Below, in pieces: positions 7,783 to 15,725 of a stretch of 20,425 nt of DNA. Source of the stretch: UBA2365 sp964594045. GTDB lineage: Bacteria > Bacteroidota > Bacteroidia > Chitinophagales > Saprospiraceae. The notes under the pieces were generated by a model, which saw only the letters and a program-made list of their open reading frames with translations, had not been told where the DNA came from and did not search any database. A program made the translations under genes and the position numbers. Within the stretch, counting starts at the first letter, position 1. Every line of letters begins with the position of its first letter. The stretch spans positions 1-20,425 of the forward strand of contig CAZQKR010000060.1 in assembly GCA_964594045.1 (NCBI GenBank), given 5' to 3'.

Positions 7783-9356
7783 TCAATCCCATACCCCAAT
7801 TCCTCAAATACCTTCAGCAACTCAGCTTTTGACCGTGCTTCCGCTTTCAGCAATTCGGCAAATTCACTTTGCAAAGCTTTCATTTTCTCATCAAAATCAA
7901 TTTGTTCGTCCTTGTTGACGAACTCGATGTATTTGCTTGGTACCAGAGAAAAATCTTTTTTGGCGACTTCATCAAAGGATGCGGAATAACAGAACTCGGG
8001 GATATCATGATAGGATGAAGCAGGAGCTTCATCCAACCCGGCCGTTTGCCATTGATGGTATGTTTTGGTTATTTCTTTGATATCGTCTTCTGAAAACTGT
8101 GTATATTTTTTTTCATAAGGAATACCCATTTGCCTTAAATCCATAAACAGGATTTCTTTTTCTCTGTTACGGTAATTGCGTATTGTGTCACCGATTTTTT
8201 TTGTTTTTGCTTTCTTGTTTTTATTTAAAATCCAAAGTGTAACGCTGATGTCGGTAGTATAAAATAAATTGCGGGGTAATACCAGGATAGCCTCGACCAG
8301 ATCATTTTGAATCAATTGTCTTCGGATATTATACTCTTCACCACCTCCGCTCAATGCTCCGTTTGCCAGCAAAAAACCAGCTATCCCATTGTCGCTCAGT
8401 TTGCTCACCATGTTCAGAATCCAGCCGTAATTGGCATTGCTTTTGGGCGGCACAGCATAACCCAACCATCGCGGGTCGTCCAGGAGTTCATTTTCTGCTC
8501 TCCAGTCTTTTTGGTTAAAAGGCGGATTGGCCATGATAAAGTCAGCTTTCAGGTCTTTGTGTTGATCGTCCAGGAAAGTGTTGGCAGCTTTTTCTCCAAG
8601 ATTGGCGCTGATGCCCCGAATGGCGAGATTCATTTTAGCCAGTTTGTAGGTGGTATTCGTGTATTCCTGACCGTATATGGAAACCTCTTTTTTGTTGCCA
8701 TGATGTGCTTCTATGAACTTTACAGATTGCACGAACATACCACCTGAACCACAAGCAGGGTCATAGATGATACCTTTGTAGGGTTCAATCATCTCTGCAA
8801 TGAGGTTTACGATACTTTTGGGTGTGTAAAATTCACCTTTCCCTTTTCCTTCTGCCAGGGCAAATTTGGAAAGGAAATATTCATAGACCTTGCCCACCAC
8901 ATCGTGTTTAGGATCGCGGGTAGTGTCGATGTCATTGATGGTGTCGAGCAATGAAGCCAGTTTGGTTGCATCCAGACCCAAACGTGAAAAGTAGTTGTCT
9001 GGCAAAGCGCCTTTCAACGCCTTGTTGTTTTTTTCGATCGTATGCAGGGCGGTGTCGATCAACAGGGCGATATCATTTTGCTTGGATTTTTTTATCAGGT
9101 GATTCCAACGGCTGGTTTCATCCAGGAAGAACACATTGTTCATGTTGTAAAAATCAGCCATTTCGATGTACTTTTCTTTACCCTCTGCGATAAGTCTGGC
9201 TCGTTGTTCTTCAAACTTATCACTGGCAAATTTGAGGAAGATCAGCCCCAATACGACGTGTTTATATTCCGCAGGTTCCACGCTGCCTCTAAGTTTATTC
9301 GCTGCATCCCAAAGGGTCACCTCTATGGGTTTTTCTTTTATTTCTTTTTTCGCCAT
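7776..9356 (-). CDS. hsdM: Type I restriction-modification DNA methyltransferase subunit M
   Basis: HsdM is the N6-adenine methyltransferase that protects host DNA. The N-terminal helical domain has the typical LWDAANKLRGSVEPAEYKHVVLGLIFLKFASD. The SAM-binding motif DPACGSGG is at residues 199-206, after GEFYTPKSIVNLI, and the catalytic NPPF is at 277-280 (DFIMANPPFNQKDW). The protein is 526 aa, normal for the family. It is the first gene of the restriction operon, with a TATCTTTG promoter box 31 bp upstream. A variable loop near residues 441-448 (DEAPAS) is encoded by a perfect palindrome (8013-8034) of the same type as those in hsdR. The stop codon lies within a dispersed repeat, as if a later insertion abuts the gene end. 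Confidence 0.95.
   Translation of the reverse strand: MAKKEIKEKPIEVTLWDAANKLRGSVEPAEYKHVVLGLIFLKFASDKFEEQRARLIAEGKEKYIEMADFYNMNNVFFLDETSRWNHLIKKSKQNDIALLIDTALHTIEKNNKALKGALPDNYFSRLGLDATKLASLLDTINDIDTTRDPKHDVVGKVYEYFLSKFALAEGKGKGEFYTPKSIVNLIAEMIEPYKGIIYDPACGSGGMFVQSVKFIEAHHGNKKEVSIYGQEYTNTTYKLAKMNLAIRGISANLGEKAANTFLDDQHKDLKADFIMANPPFNQKDWRAENELLDDPRWLGYAVPPKSNANYGWILNMVSKLSDNGIAGFLLANGALSGGGEEYNIRRQLIQNDLVEAILVLPRNLFYTTDISVTLWILNKNKKAKTKKIGDTIRNYRNREKEILFMDLRQMGIPYEKKYTQFSEDDIKEITKTYHQWQTAGLDEAPASSYHDIPEFCYSASFDEVAKKDFSLVPSKYIEFVNKDEQIDFDEKMKALQSEFAELLKAEARSKAELLKVFEELGYGIDV
8013..8034. repeat. REP-like hairpin D inside hsdM
   Basis: A 9-bp perfect stem GGATGAAGC (8013-8021) with GCTTCATCC (8026-8034) has the tetraloop AGGA. 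It encodes DEAPASS in a variable HsdM loop and shares the GC-nGGA-GC centre with hairpins A to C. Confidence 0.7.
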
Positions 9357-9386
9357 GTGCTATTTTCGGTTCTTAATTCTTTAACT

Positions 9387-9394
9387 CAAAGATA
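9387..9394 (-). promoter_or_regulatory. Promoter -7 box for hsdM
   Basis: The minus strand reads TATCTTTG (TAnnTTTG consensus of Bacteroidota), 31 bp upstream of the hsdM ATG. No clear -33 TTTG is seen at the right distance. It would drive hsdM, the GxxExxY gene and hsdS. Confidence 0.55.
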
Positions 9395-9993
9395 CTTATA
9401 AATCCCTGATCTCATTCCTCTTCCCCTTCCCGTTTTTCATGATGGATTTATGCCTGATTTCAATTCAAGCTCTAATATAGGAAAAAATGGCGGATGTGGG
9501 TGGAATATGGGCGGTTTTTGTGGTGGGGGAGATCTGGCAAGGTAGATAACTAATACGAAGGAGGTTGAGGTTGATTTGGTTTTTAGTGATTTTGGCTTCA
9601 ATCATGGTTAGATTGGTCATTTTGAACCGGATCTTATAACAAAGGCTTTATTCAACGCTTTCCCGGTATTCAGTATTTGGATGTGCATGTATAGATGTTT
9701 GTAAACAGAAAAAAAACTCCCGATCAAGATTAGGCCATTTTTGAGTTTGCTTTGACTTCGGATCGACCCCCGCGATGGTATCATGAACTCCATATACAAT
9801 AAGAAATTTTGTTTATATCCATCTTTTTAAACCACAGGAATCCAACTCCCTCACATTCAAAATAAAATTATTAAAATTATTTTCATATAATGGAACTTTC
9901 ACATAACTTGTCAGTGTTTTCCATTGCGAAACCAACTTCCAAAGACCTGGTTCCGATTTCCTCCTGATTTCATTCATTTCAAAAAACTAATTT
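9395..9993. other. Intergenic region between the divergent restriction and CRISPR operons
   Basis: About 600 bp with no supported gene. It must hold the promoter of the plus-strand membrane protein and cas13b operon, but I see no clean TAnnTTTG box on that strand. A 60-codon minus-strand frame at 9617-9799 has no recognisable features. The sequence is low complexity in places (G-rich at 9490-9535, AT-rich at 9840-9900). Confidence 0.5.
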
Positions 9994-10725
9994 ATGGAAA
10001 AATTTTCTTTTTATGAATTACTGTCCTTCCTGATCCCGGGATTTATTGTAGTAAAGATAACAGAGTATTATGCACATTGCTTTGAAATTCAAAGCCCTGT
10101 ATTTAGTGAAAACGACTTTTTCAATGGTGTATTAGTCATCATTCTTTCATTAATTATCGGTTTGATGATTCATACCCTGACATTTAAATTAATGAAGTAC
10201 AAATGGTACAAAAAGTATGTTTATCAACCAGAAAAATGCCATATAATAAGTAAAAGCGGAAGCGACCTTTTTTCAATTATACCAGCCATTAATAAACTAA
10301 TTGTGAAAGACATGGATGATCCTGGTGTTGCAGCAAAAATAGAGTCAAAGGCAGATAATAATTCTACCCCGGTTCAAAATGAATATTATCCTTTGACGTT
10401 TGATTTCGCATATTACTACCTTGAAGTGAATGGAAAGCTAACTCAAAGCATGCGTTTTCAGAGTTTATACTTCCTGTTCAGGAATCTATTCACCATTTCT
10501 CTATTACACTTGATTGTTTTCGGATGTATCTGGTTGATTTCTATTTGGTGGCATATAGATTTCCTGCCCGAATGGTATTATATGCTTACTTTAATTGGAG
10601 CTTTATTGCTCCTCACATATTTGATTACCAACATAGCAACATTTATGAGAGGTAAAATGATTGACAGGGTATTATGGAGTTATTATGTCGCAAGGAAATT
10701 TCAAAAAGGAAATAACAATAAATAA
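9994..10725 (+). CDS. Four-pass membrane protein, candidate type VI-B accessory (Csx27-like position)
   Basis: The protein has 243 aa with four hydrophobic segments at about residues 8-26, 43-65, 164-186 and 194-216. Between segments 2 and 3 is a cytoplasm-like soluble region of about 100 residues. The start MEKFSFYELLSFLIPGFIVV and the basic tail are typical of small inner-membrane proteins. It ends 11 bp before cas13b, so the two are almost certainly one operon. Type VI-B loci are known to encode a membrane-associated accessory, Csx27 (VI-B1) or Csx28 (VI-B2), that modulates Cas13b. Position and topology fit, and I favour Csx27-like, but I cannot confirm homology by eye. I see no RxxxxH HEPN motif, which argues against Csx28. 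It could be a new accessory type. The ATG at 9994 follows an AT-rich leader without a Shine-Dalgarno site. Confidence 0.65.
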   Translation: MEKFSFYELLSFLIPGFIVVKITEYYAHCFEIQSPVFSENDFFNGVLVIILSLIIGLMIHTLTFKLMKYKWYKKYVYQPEKCHIISKSGSDLFSIIPAINKLIVKDMDDPGVAAKIESKADNNSTPVQNEYYPLTFDFAYYYLEVNGKLTQSMRFQSLYFLFRNLFTISLLHLIVFGCIWLISIWWHIDFLPEWYYMLTLIGALLLLTYLITNIATFMRGKMIDRVLWSYYVARKFQKGNNNK

Positions 10726-10736
10726 AAAAATTACCT

Positions 10737-13700
10737 ATGGAAAAAAATAGTACTCTTGATAACACCCGAACAACAGAAGACATCCTATATTTTGGCTCTC
10801 ATTTAAATATGGGTAGGCATAATATGCTTTTGATTATAAATCATGTAACAGAAGTATTCAAGCATTTGGGATTTAAAACGTTTAACAACGATGAAGATAT
10901 TTGGAGTGATAAGCAGCATGTTAATGAGGGCAATATTTTACTCAATATTTTTGATCCCGAAAAAGAAAAATATCAGGATGAAAGATTTCGGGTCTTTAAC
11001 TATTTGATTAAAAGACACCATCTGCCTTTTTTAAGAATATTTACCAATCAGGTCCTGAATGATACCGGAGAAATCCAAAATCCTGAAAAGAAGGATATGT
11101 TGATCGATTTTGAAGGAGCTCATGTTTTTATTAATAAAATTTTCAGGGAACTCAACAAATTCAGAGATTCATACACTCATTATCTATCTATTAGCAAAGA
11201 CGGGAAGGCTTTACCTAAAAAACGTTCAATTGACCCTGAATTGACAAAGGATCTAAAAACATTGTTTTATTATGCACCCGAATTTTCATTCATCAGACAT
11301 AATGTGCTCAAACAAGAATCTAAAGAAGAATATGAGACAAAAGTTAAAGCCTATTATAAGGATATCAGGATAAAATACCGGTTGTTTGAAGGTGATGAAA
11401 GTGCCGGTAATTTAACAGATCAGGGATTGTTTTTCTTTGTAAACTTATTTCTTGAAAGATCACATGCCATAAAATTTTTGAAGAGATTTCGAGGTTTTAA
11501 AAATGAAACTTTACCTCCTTTCAAAGCCACCATTCAAACTTTCACAACCTACGCTTTAAAAATACCCGATGTCAGACTGGACAATGATTTTCCTAAACAA
11601 GCGCTCTTGATGGAGATCCTGTCTGAACTCAACAGGTGCCCAAAAGAATTATATCAGGTTCTTGGGAAAGAGGATAAAGCTAAATTTGATCCAAAATTAG
11701 AGCAATCAGCAATAGATAATATTTTGGAAAATGTGAACTATGGTGAATTGTCAGATGAACATTTGGAGCGAGCTATTAAAGAACTGGTCGTTTTAAAAAG
11801 ACATGACGACAGATTCCCGTATTTTGCCCTCCGTTACCTGGATGAAATGAATTTGTTGAGCCAGATCAGATTTCAGGTATATTTAGGTAAAGTAGTATTA
11901 AAAAGTTATTTTAAAGATGATCTCGGTATTGAACGCAGGATACTTAAACCGATATATGCATTTGGCAAACTCTCCGATTTTGAAAACAAAGAGGAAGATA
12001 TTCTAAGCGAGCTGAAAAAAACCCTTCCTTCTGATTGTCATCAGGACATCCTTTGGGATCAATACAAGCCACATTATAATATTAGTCAAAACAATATCCC
12101 TTTTTATATTTTTAATGATACAGATCCAAAAGTTCTGCTTCCACGTTTGCCTATCAAAGGACGAAAGGATGATAGTTACTCCAAAAAGCCGGCAGGATTT
12201 TTAAGTATTCATAGTTTACCAAAGTTTGTGATGACTTTTTTAGTGCCACCATTAGATAGAAATGGCGAAAAGAAAATTATTGAGTTTGTAAAGTCTACTA
12301 ATGGCTTTATACTCAATTATGAAAATATTGAAAATTTACAAAATAAAATACAATATACACCTGAAACATTCACCAGACGAATGGTTAAAAACCGTACTTT
12401 ATTAAATAAAGAAAAAAAAGTTTGTTATGTGACTAAATCTGAAATTGAAGATTTATCTAAAAAATGTGAAATATCATTTGAAGGCTTGATGAAGCTGTCA
12501 AGGGAAGAACTTTCAAAGAAATATAATAATTTATCACCAAGAGAAATTGAAGTCTTTAGCCAGTATAAATATGAACACATGCTGGCATCACGAAAAGAAA
12601 TTCTTATGACCGAGGTTTACAATAATTTCCCGGATTTAAATCTTGAATTCAAATATTTACCGGGGAAAATTCGCGATAAACTTTTGAAAATTAAAACTGA
12701 TGAAAAGAAACTCATTAAAAATAGGATAAAAAGCGAAATAAGCCATACCAGATATCTTGTAAAAAAAGCAGATAATGCATCAAAAACCAACACAACACTA
12801 AAGGTAGGCGAAATGGCAACTGAGCTCGCAAGGGACATTACCCGAATGGTCATTGATGAAAATATTAAAAAGAAAATTACAAATCCTTATGCAAACAGAT
12901 TACAGAATTTGATAGCTTATTTCAGTTTAAATAAAAATGAGATTGTCCATCTTCTAATGAATGAATTGAAACTCTTTGATACAGCTAAAGGGCATGTATT
13001 CCTGACAAGAGAGTTGATAGAAAAAAGCACTGGAGTATTAGATTTTTATATCAATTATTTCAACAAAAAAATTGAATATTTCGATGCAACATTCAAAGAT
13101 TTTTTAGCGAGTCAGTCAGAATACGAATTTAAAAAAGCTTTACCTTTAAAATACGTAAACTTAATTAAAAAAACTTTCGAATTCGACACTGTTATATGGT
13201 TTGCTCATAAGAACAATATGCCAGTTAATATTCCATTTAATTTATTTGATAATCTGATAAACAAGAAGCTTAAATATAAAATCAGAGAAAACACTGTTAA
13301 AATGACTTTTAACAAGTTATTGGAATTGTATGTTGGAAAAGATTGTCAACCTTATTATAAATTTAATAGAGAATACTACTCAGTCGAAAAAGATCAGACT
13401 GAATCCATAAATATCCTTCTACTTTCAAGTAAGGATATACAGAAGAATTATAGTAAAAGAGCTGTTGATAATGAGAAACAAATACGGTTCACCCAGGCAA
13501 AGGATAGAATATTAAAACTGATGAGCGAACAATTAATTCTTGATTCGGGATCAGTGAAATCCGATATTGCTATCAATTTGAAGGATATTTACCCGGGTTC
13601 TGAGCTAAGCGCACTTAACTCTCAGGCAGAATTCAAACACAAATTAAAAAAACAGGGTGACAATGGCGAGGAATTTTTCACGGTAATCGCAAAAGACAGT

Positions 13701-14363
13701 GAATCTCAAATCAGACAAATCAAAGAGTGGGGCGCATTACCTGAAGAAGAAAGGAAAATCTGGAATGATTTAAAATCAAAAGAAGCAAAGGAGGAATTCC
13801 TGAAAGGTAAAAGCGATAAAGAAAAACTGACATTTAACGCTCAACAATGGTATCAATGGACAAATGCTGATTTCGGAAGATTCCGCAGGTTTTTGAAGGA
13901 TAAAAGAATTCCACACCTGTCCAAATATTTTGAATCTAATACAATACCTTTTGATTTATTGGAGTATCAGTTGTTTCAATACACTATATACAGAGATAAA
14001 ATGTTTGATAAGGTTTTTGAATTGGAAAAAAGAATGTCAGAATTATTTTTTGACGATCTGGCTAAGATCAAACTTCAAAAAAATGATTCATTCCCTGAAG
14101 TGAGTTTTAAGTTTTATATTGAAGTTTTAAAGATCAAAAACTTTAGTTTTAATGAATACAAACTTTCAATGGGAAGAAATAGTGTATCACATACTCAGGT
14201 AGCTTATTATAACGAGATTCCTAAAATTACTCAAGAGAATATTGACGAATTCGAATCAAGGAAAACGGAGAAGGGTTATAAAGAAATTCTTACCTTTAAT
14301 ATTCCAAAACAGATCTATGAAATATTCAGTGAAGAAGTGGATCAGGTTTTGTCAAAGTTTTAA
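10737..14363 (+). CDS. cas13b: Type VI-B CRISPR RNA-guided RNase Cas13b
   Basis: This is a single-protein effector that processes its own crRNA and, after pairing with target RNA, cleaves RNA with two HEPN domains. The protein is 1208 aa, in the Cas13b range. The N-terminal HEPN motif is R143-DSYT-H148 (in NKFRDSYTHYL), after the typical opening FGSHLNMGRHNMLLIINHVTEVF. The C-terminal motif is R1147-NSVS-H1152 (SMGRNSVSHTQVAYYNEIP). Both catalytic pairs are intact and placed near the two ends, as expected for Cas13b and unlike Cas13a. The middle is lysine-rich, consistent with RNA binding. It lies 11 bp after the membrane protein gene and 85 bp before CRISPR array 1, with no terminator between, so array 1 may share its transcript. 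The second array has a canonical Cas13b repeat, which supports the subtype independently. No cas1 or cas2 is nearby. Confidence 0.95.
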   Translation: MEKNSTLDNTRTTEDILYFGSHLNMGRHNMLLIINHVTEVFKHLGFKTFNNDEDIWSDKQHVNEGNILLNIFDPEKEKYQDERFRVFNYLIKRHHLPFLRIFTNQVLNDTGEIQNPEKKDMLIDFEGAHVFINKIFRELNKFRDSYTHYLSISKDGKALPKKRSIDPELTKDLKTLFYYAPEFSFIRHNVLKQESKEEYETKVKAYYKDIRIKYRLFEGDESAGNLTDQGLFFFVNLFLERSHAIKFLKRFRGFKNETLPPFKATIQTFTTYALKIPDVRLDNDFPKQALLMEILSELNRCPKELYQVLGKEDKAKFDPKLEQSAIDNILENVNYGELSDEHLERAIKELVVLKRHDDRFPYFALRYLDEMNLLSQIRFQVYLGKVVLKSYFKDDLGIERRILKPIYAFGKLSDFENKEEDILSELKKTLPSDCHQDILWDQYKPHYNISQNNIPFYIFNDTDPKVLLPRLPIKGRKDDSYSKKPAGFLSIHSLPKFVMTFLVPPLDRNGEKKIIEFVKSTNGFILNYENIENLQNKIQYTPETFTRRMVKNRTLLNKEKKVCYVTKSEIEDLSKKCEISFEGLMKLSREELSKKYNNLSPREIEVFSQYKYEHMLASRKEILMTEVYNNFPDLNLEFKYLPGKIRDKLLKIKTDEKKLIKNRIKSEISHTRYLVKKADNASKTNTTLKVGEMATELARDITRMVIDENIKKKITNPYANRLQNLIAYFSLNKNEIVHLLMNELKLFDTAKGHVFLTRELIEKSTGVLDFYINYFNKKIEYFDATFKDFLASQSEYEFKKALPLKYVNLIKKTFEFDTVIWFAHKNNMPVNIPFNLFDNLINKKLKYKIRENTVKMTFNKLLELYVGKDCQPYYKFNREYYSVEKDQTESINILLLSSKDIQKNYSKRAVDNEKQIRFTQAKDRILKLMSEQLILDSGSVKSDIAINLKDIYPGSELSALNSQAEFKHKLKKQGDNGEEFFTVIAKDSESQIRQIKEWGALPEEERKIWNDLKSKEAKEEFLKGKSDKEKLTFNAQQWYQWTNADFGRFRRFLKDKRIPHLSKYFESNTIPFDLLEYQLFQYTIYRDKMFDKVFELEKRMSELFFDDLAKIKLQKNDSFPEVSFKFYIEVLKIKNFSFNEYKLSMGRNSVSHTQVAYYNEIPKITQENIDEFESRKTEKGYKEILTFNIPKQIYEIFSEEVDQVLSKF

Positions 14364-14448
14364 CACCATTTTAACATTTTAAACATGCAAAAAGATACAT
14401 TGCTGAGATCGCACGAAACAGTTAATCAAAGGATTACTTCAAAATGCG
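14364..14448 (+). promoter_or_regulatory. Short leader between cas13b and CRISPR array 1
   Basis: This is 85 bp of AT-rich sequence. I find no TAnnTTTG box, no boxA and no terminator, in contrast to the leader of array 2. Readthrough from cas13b is the simplest way to express array 1. The array-1 repeats at this end match the consensus, consistent with a leader-proximal end. Confidence 0.4.
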
Positions 14449-15505
14449 GTCTTAGCTGCTCCGGGATTTGCGGAGTGTAAAAGACATAGCCGAAACCCAT
14501 TTGTTCGTAGATAATGTCTTAGCTGCTCCGGGATTTGCGGAGTGTAAAAGACAAATAGCAGTTAGCGTTGTCTTCTCTCCTTGTCTTAGCTGCTCCGGGA
14601 TTTGCGGAGTGTAAAAGACAAAAACATTATTACCTACAGCAGCAAAAATCGTCTTAGCTGCTCCGGGATTTGCGGAGTGTAAAAGACCACCCCGGCGCGG
14701 TGACAGAGACCGTTTTAGTCTTAGCTGCTCCGGGATTTGCGGAGTATAAAAGACCTCTCAACTGTTGTATACTCATATTTCAGAGGTCTTATCTGCTCCG
14801 GGATTTGCGGAGTGTAAAAGACTGAAGAACTTTTGAACCATCATACCATTTTCTGGTCTTAGCTGCTCCGGGATTTGCGGAGTGTAAAGGACAAATGCAT
14901 AAGACAAAGAAAAATATAAACGTCTTAGCTGCTCCGGGATTTGCGGAGTGTAAAAGACATCTGTCGCTTGGACATCATATTGACCACTAGTCTTAGCTGC
15001 TCCGGGATTTGCGGAGTGTAAAGGACTTTTTTTGAGTATATGCATTTTGTATAAAAGTCTTAGCTGCTCCTGGATTTGCGGAGTGTAAAGGACTTTGGCT
15101 TGTGAATAACTCCTCTTTTACCGCGGTCTTAGCTGCTCCGGGATTTGCGGAGTGTAAAAGACTTCTGAAAAGTCTTGGAGAACTTGGATAAAGTCTTAGC
15201 TGCTCCGGGATTTGCGGAGTGTAAAAGACTTTGGAGCTGATACATTTGTCATTGTGTCGAAACGTCTTAGCTGCTCCGGGATTTGCGGAGTGTAAAAGAC
15301 ATTTCAACGTATTCATCTGGTGAATGAGGTTTGGTCTTAGCTGCTCCGGGATTTGCGGAGTGTAAAAGACATGTTACTGTTAGTAAGAGTTACAATAACA
15401 GTCTTAGCTGCTCCGGAATTTGCGGAGTGTAAAAGACCTTATTCTCTTTTTTCTTGTATAAAAGTTTTGTCTTAGCTGCTCCGGAATTTGCGGAGTGTAA
15501 AAGAC
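14449..15505 (+). CRISPR. CRISPR array 1: 16 repeats of 37 nt, 15 spacers of 29-34 nt
   Basis: Repeats start at 14449, 14516, 14583, 14651, 14718, 14786, 14856, 14922, 14990, 15057, 15126, 15193, 15264, 15334, 15401 and 15469. The repeat has an outer stem GTCTT/AAGAC at its ends and an inner stem CTCCG/CGGAG with a seven-base loop ending in TTTG. The general build matches VI-B repeats (outer complementarity, CTG before the inner stem, TGTAA after it), though the ends are not the usual GTTG...CAAC. Spacers are mostly 30-31 nt, with outliers of 29 and 32-34. Variants: the 5th (GTATAA), 6th (TTATCTG), the 7th, 9th and 10th (AAAGGAC, which keeps a G-U pair in the outer stem), the 10th (inner-stem G to T), and the 15th and 16th (loop change). 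The changes at the 3' end suggest that this is the leader-distal end. Orientation is taken as plus, as in known Cas13b repeats. Confidence 0.97.
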
Positions 15506-15581
15506 ATTTATCAGATGGAGGAAACTCAGAAAAGAAGGGTACTTACTTAGGCAGACCGGAGAAGTCATCGCCTTTCTTTAG

Positions 15582-15589
15582 TACTTTTG
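15582..15589 (+). promoter_or_regulatory. Promoter -7 box in the leader of CRISPR array 2
   Basis: TACTTTTG matches TAnnTTTG and is followed by GCA, as is common in Bacteroidota promoters. It lies 136 bp upstream of the first array-2 repeat. No -33 TTTG is obvious. Transcription would begin near 15596, at the boxA-like element. Confidence 0.6.
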
Positions 15590-15595
15590 CAGAAA

Positions 15596-15604
15596 GTTCT
15601 TTGA
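15596..15604 (+). promoter_or_regulatory. boxA-like antitermination element in the array 2 leader
   Basis: GTTCTTTGA resembles the boxA core of rRNA leaders (E. coli TGCTCTTTAA). boxA elements in front of CRISPR arrays are known to prevent premature termination of long non-translated RNAs. It lies at the expected 5' end of the transcript. No equivalent is seen before array 1. Confidence 0.5.
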
Positions 15605-15647
15605 AAGATTGGGAACAGGAATGAAAAAAAGCAGAAATTAGCATTTG

Positions 15648-15674
15648 AAATGAGTGAAATAGCTCATTTTTTTT
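15648..15674 (+). terminator. Terminator-like hairpin between the two CRISPR arrays
   Basis: A 7-bp stem AAATGAG (15648-15654) with CTCATTT (15663-15669) has an 8-nt loop and runs directly into T residues up to 15674. It is AT-rich but otherwise like an intrinsic terminator. It would end the cas13b-array 1 transcript, but it also lies downstream of the array 2 promoter. Confidence 0.55.
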
Positions 15675-15693
15675 GAACATATTTTAGATCTAA

Positions 15694-15710
15694 CCCTTAT
15701 CATTCAAGGG
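15694..15710 (+). repeat. Repeat-like hairpin just upstream of array 2
   Basis: CCCTT (15694-15698) and AAGGG (15706-15710) form the same 5-bp inner stem as the array 2 repeat, with a seven-base loop. The flanks (TCTAA before, ATTACAAT after) only partly match the repeat. It ends 15 bp before the first true repeat. It may be a relic repeat or a leader element that mimics one. Confidence 0.45.
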
Positions 15711-15725
15711 ATTACAATGAATCAG

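Noticed and set aside
7247..7918. 223-codon plus-strand frame opposite hsdM and the GxxExxY gene
   Set aside because: It is antisense to two clearly recognisable proteins and shows no family signature.
9617..9799. 60-codon minus-strand frame between the two operons
   Set aside because: No recognisable motif, no promoter box and no conserved context; not enough to call a gene.
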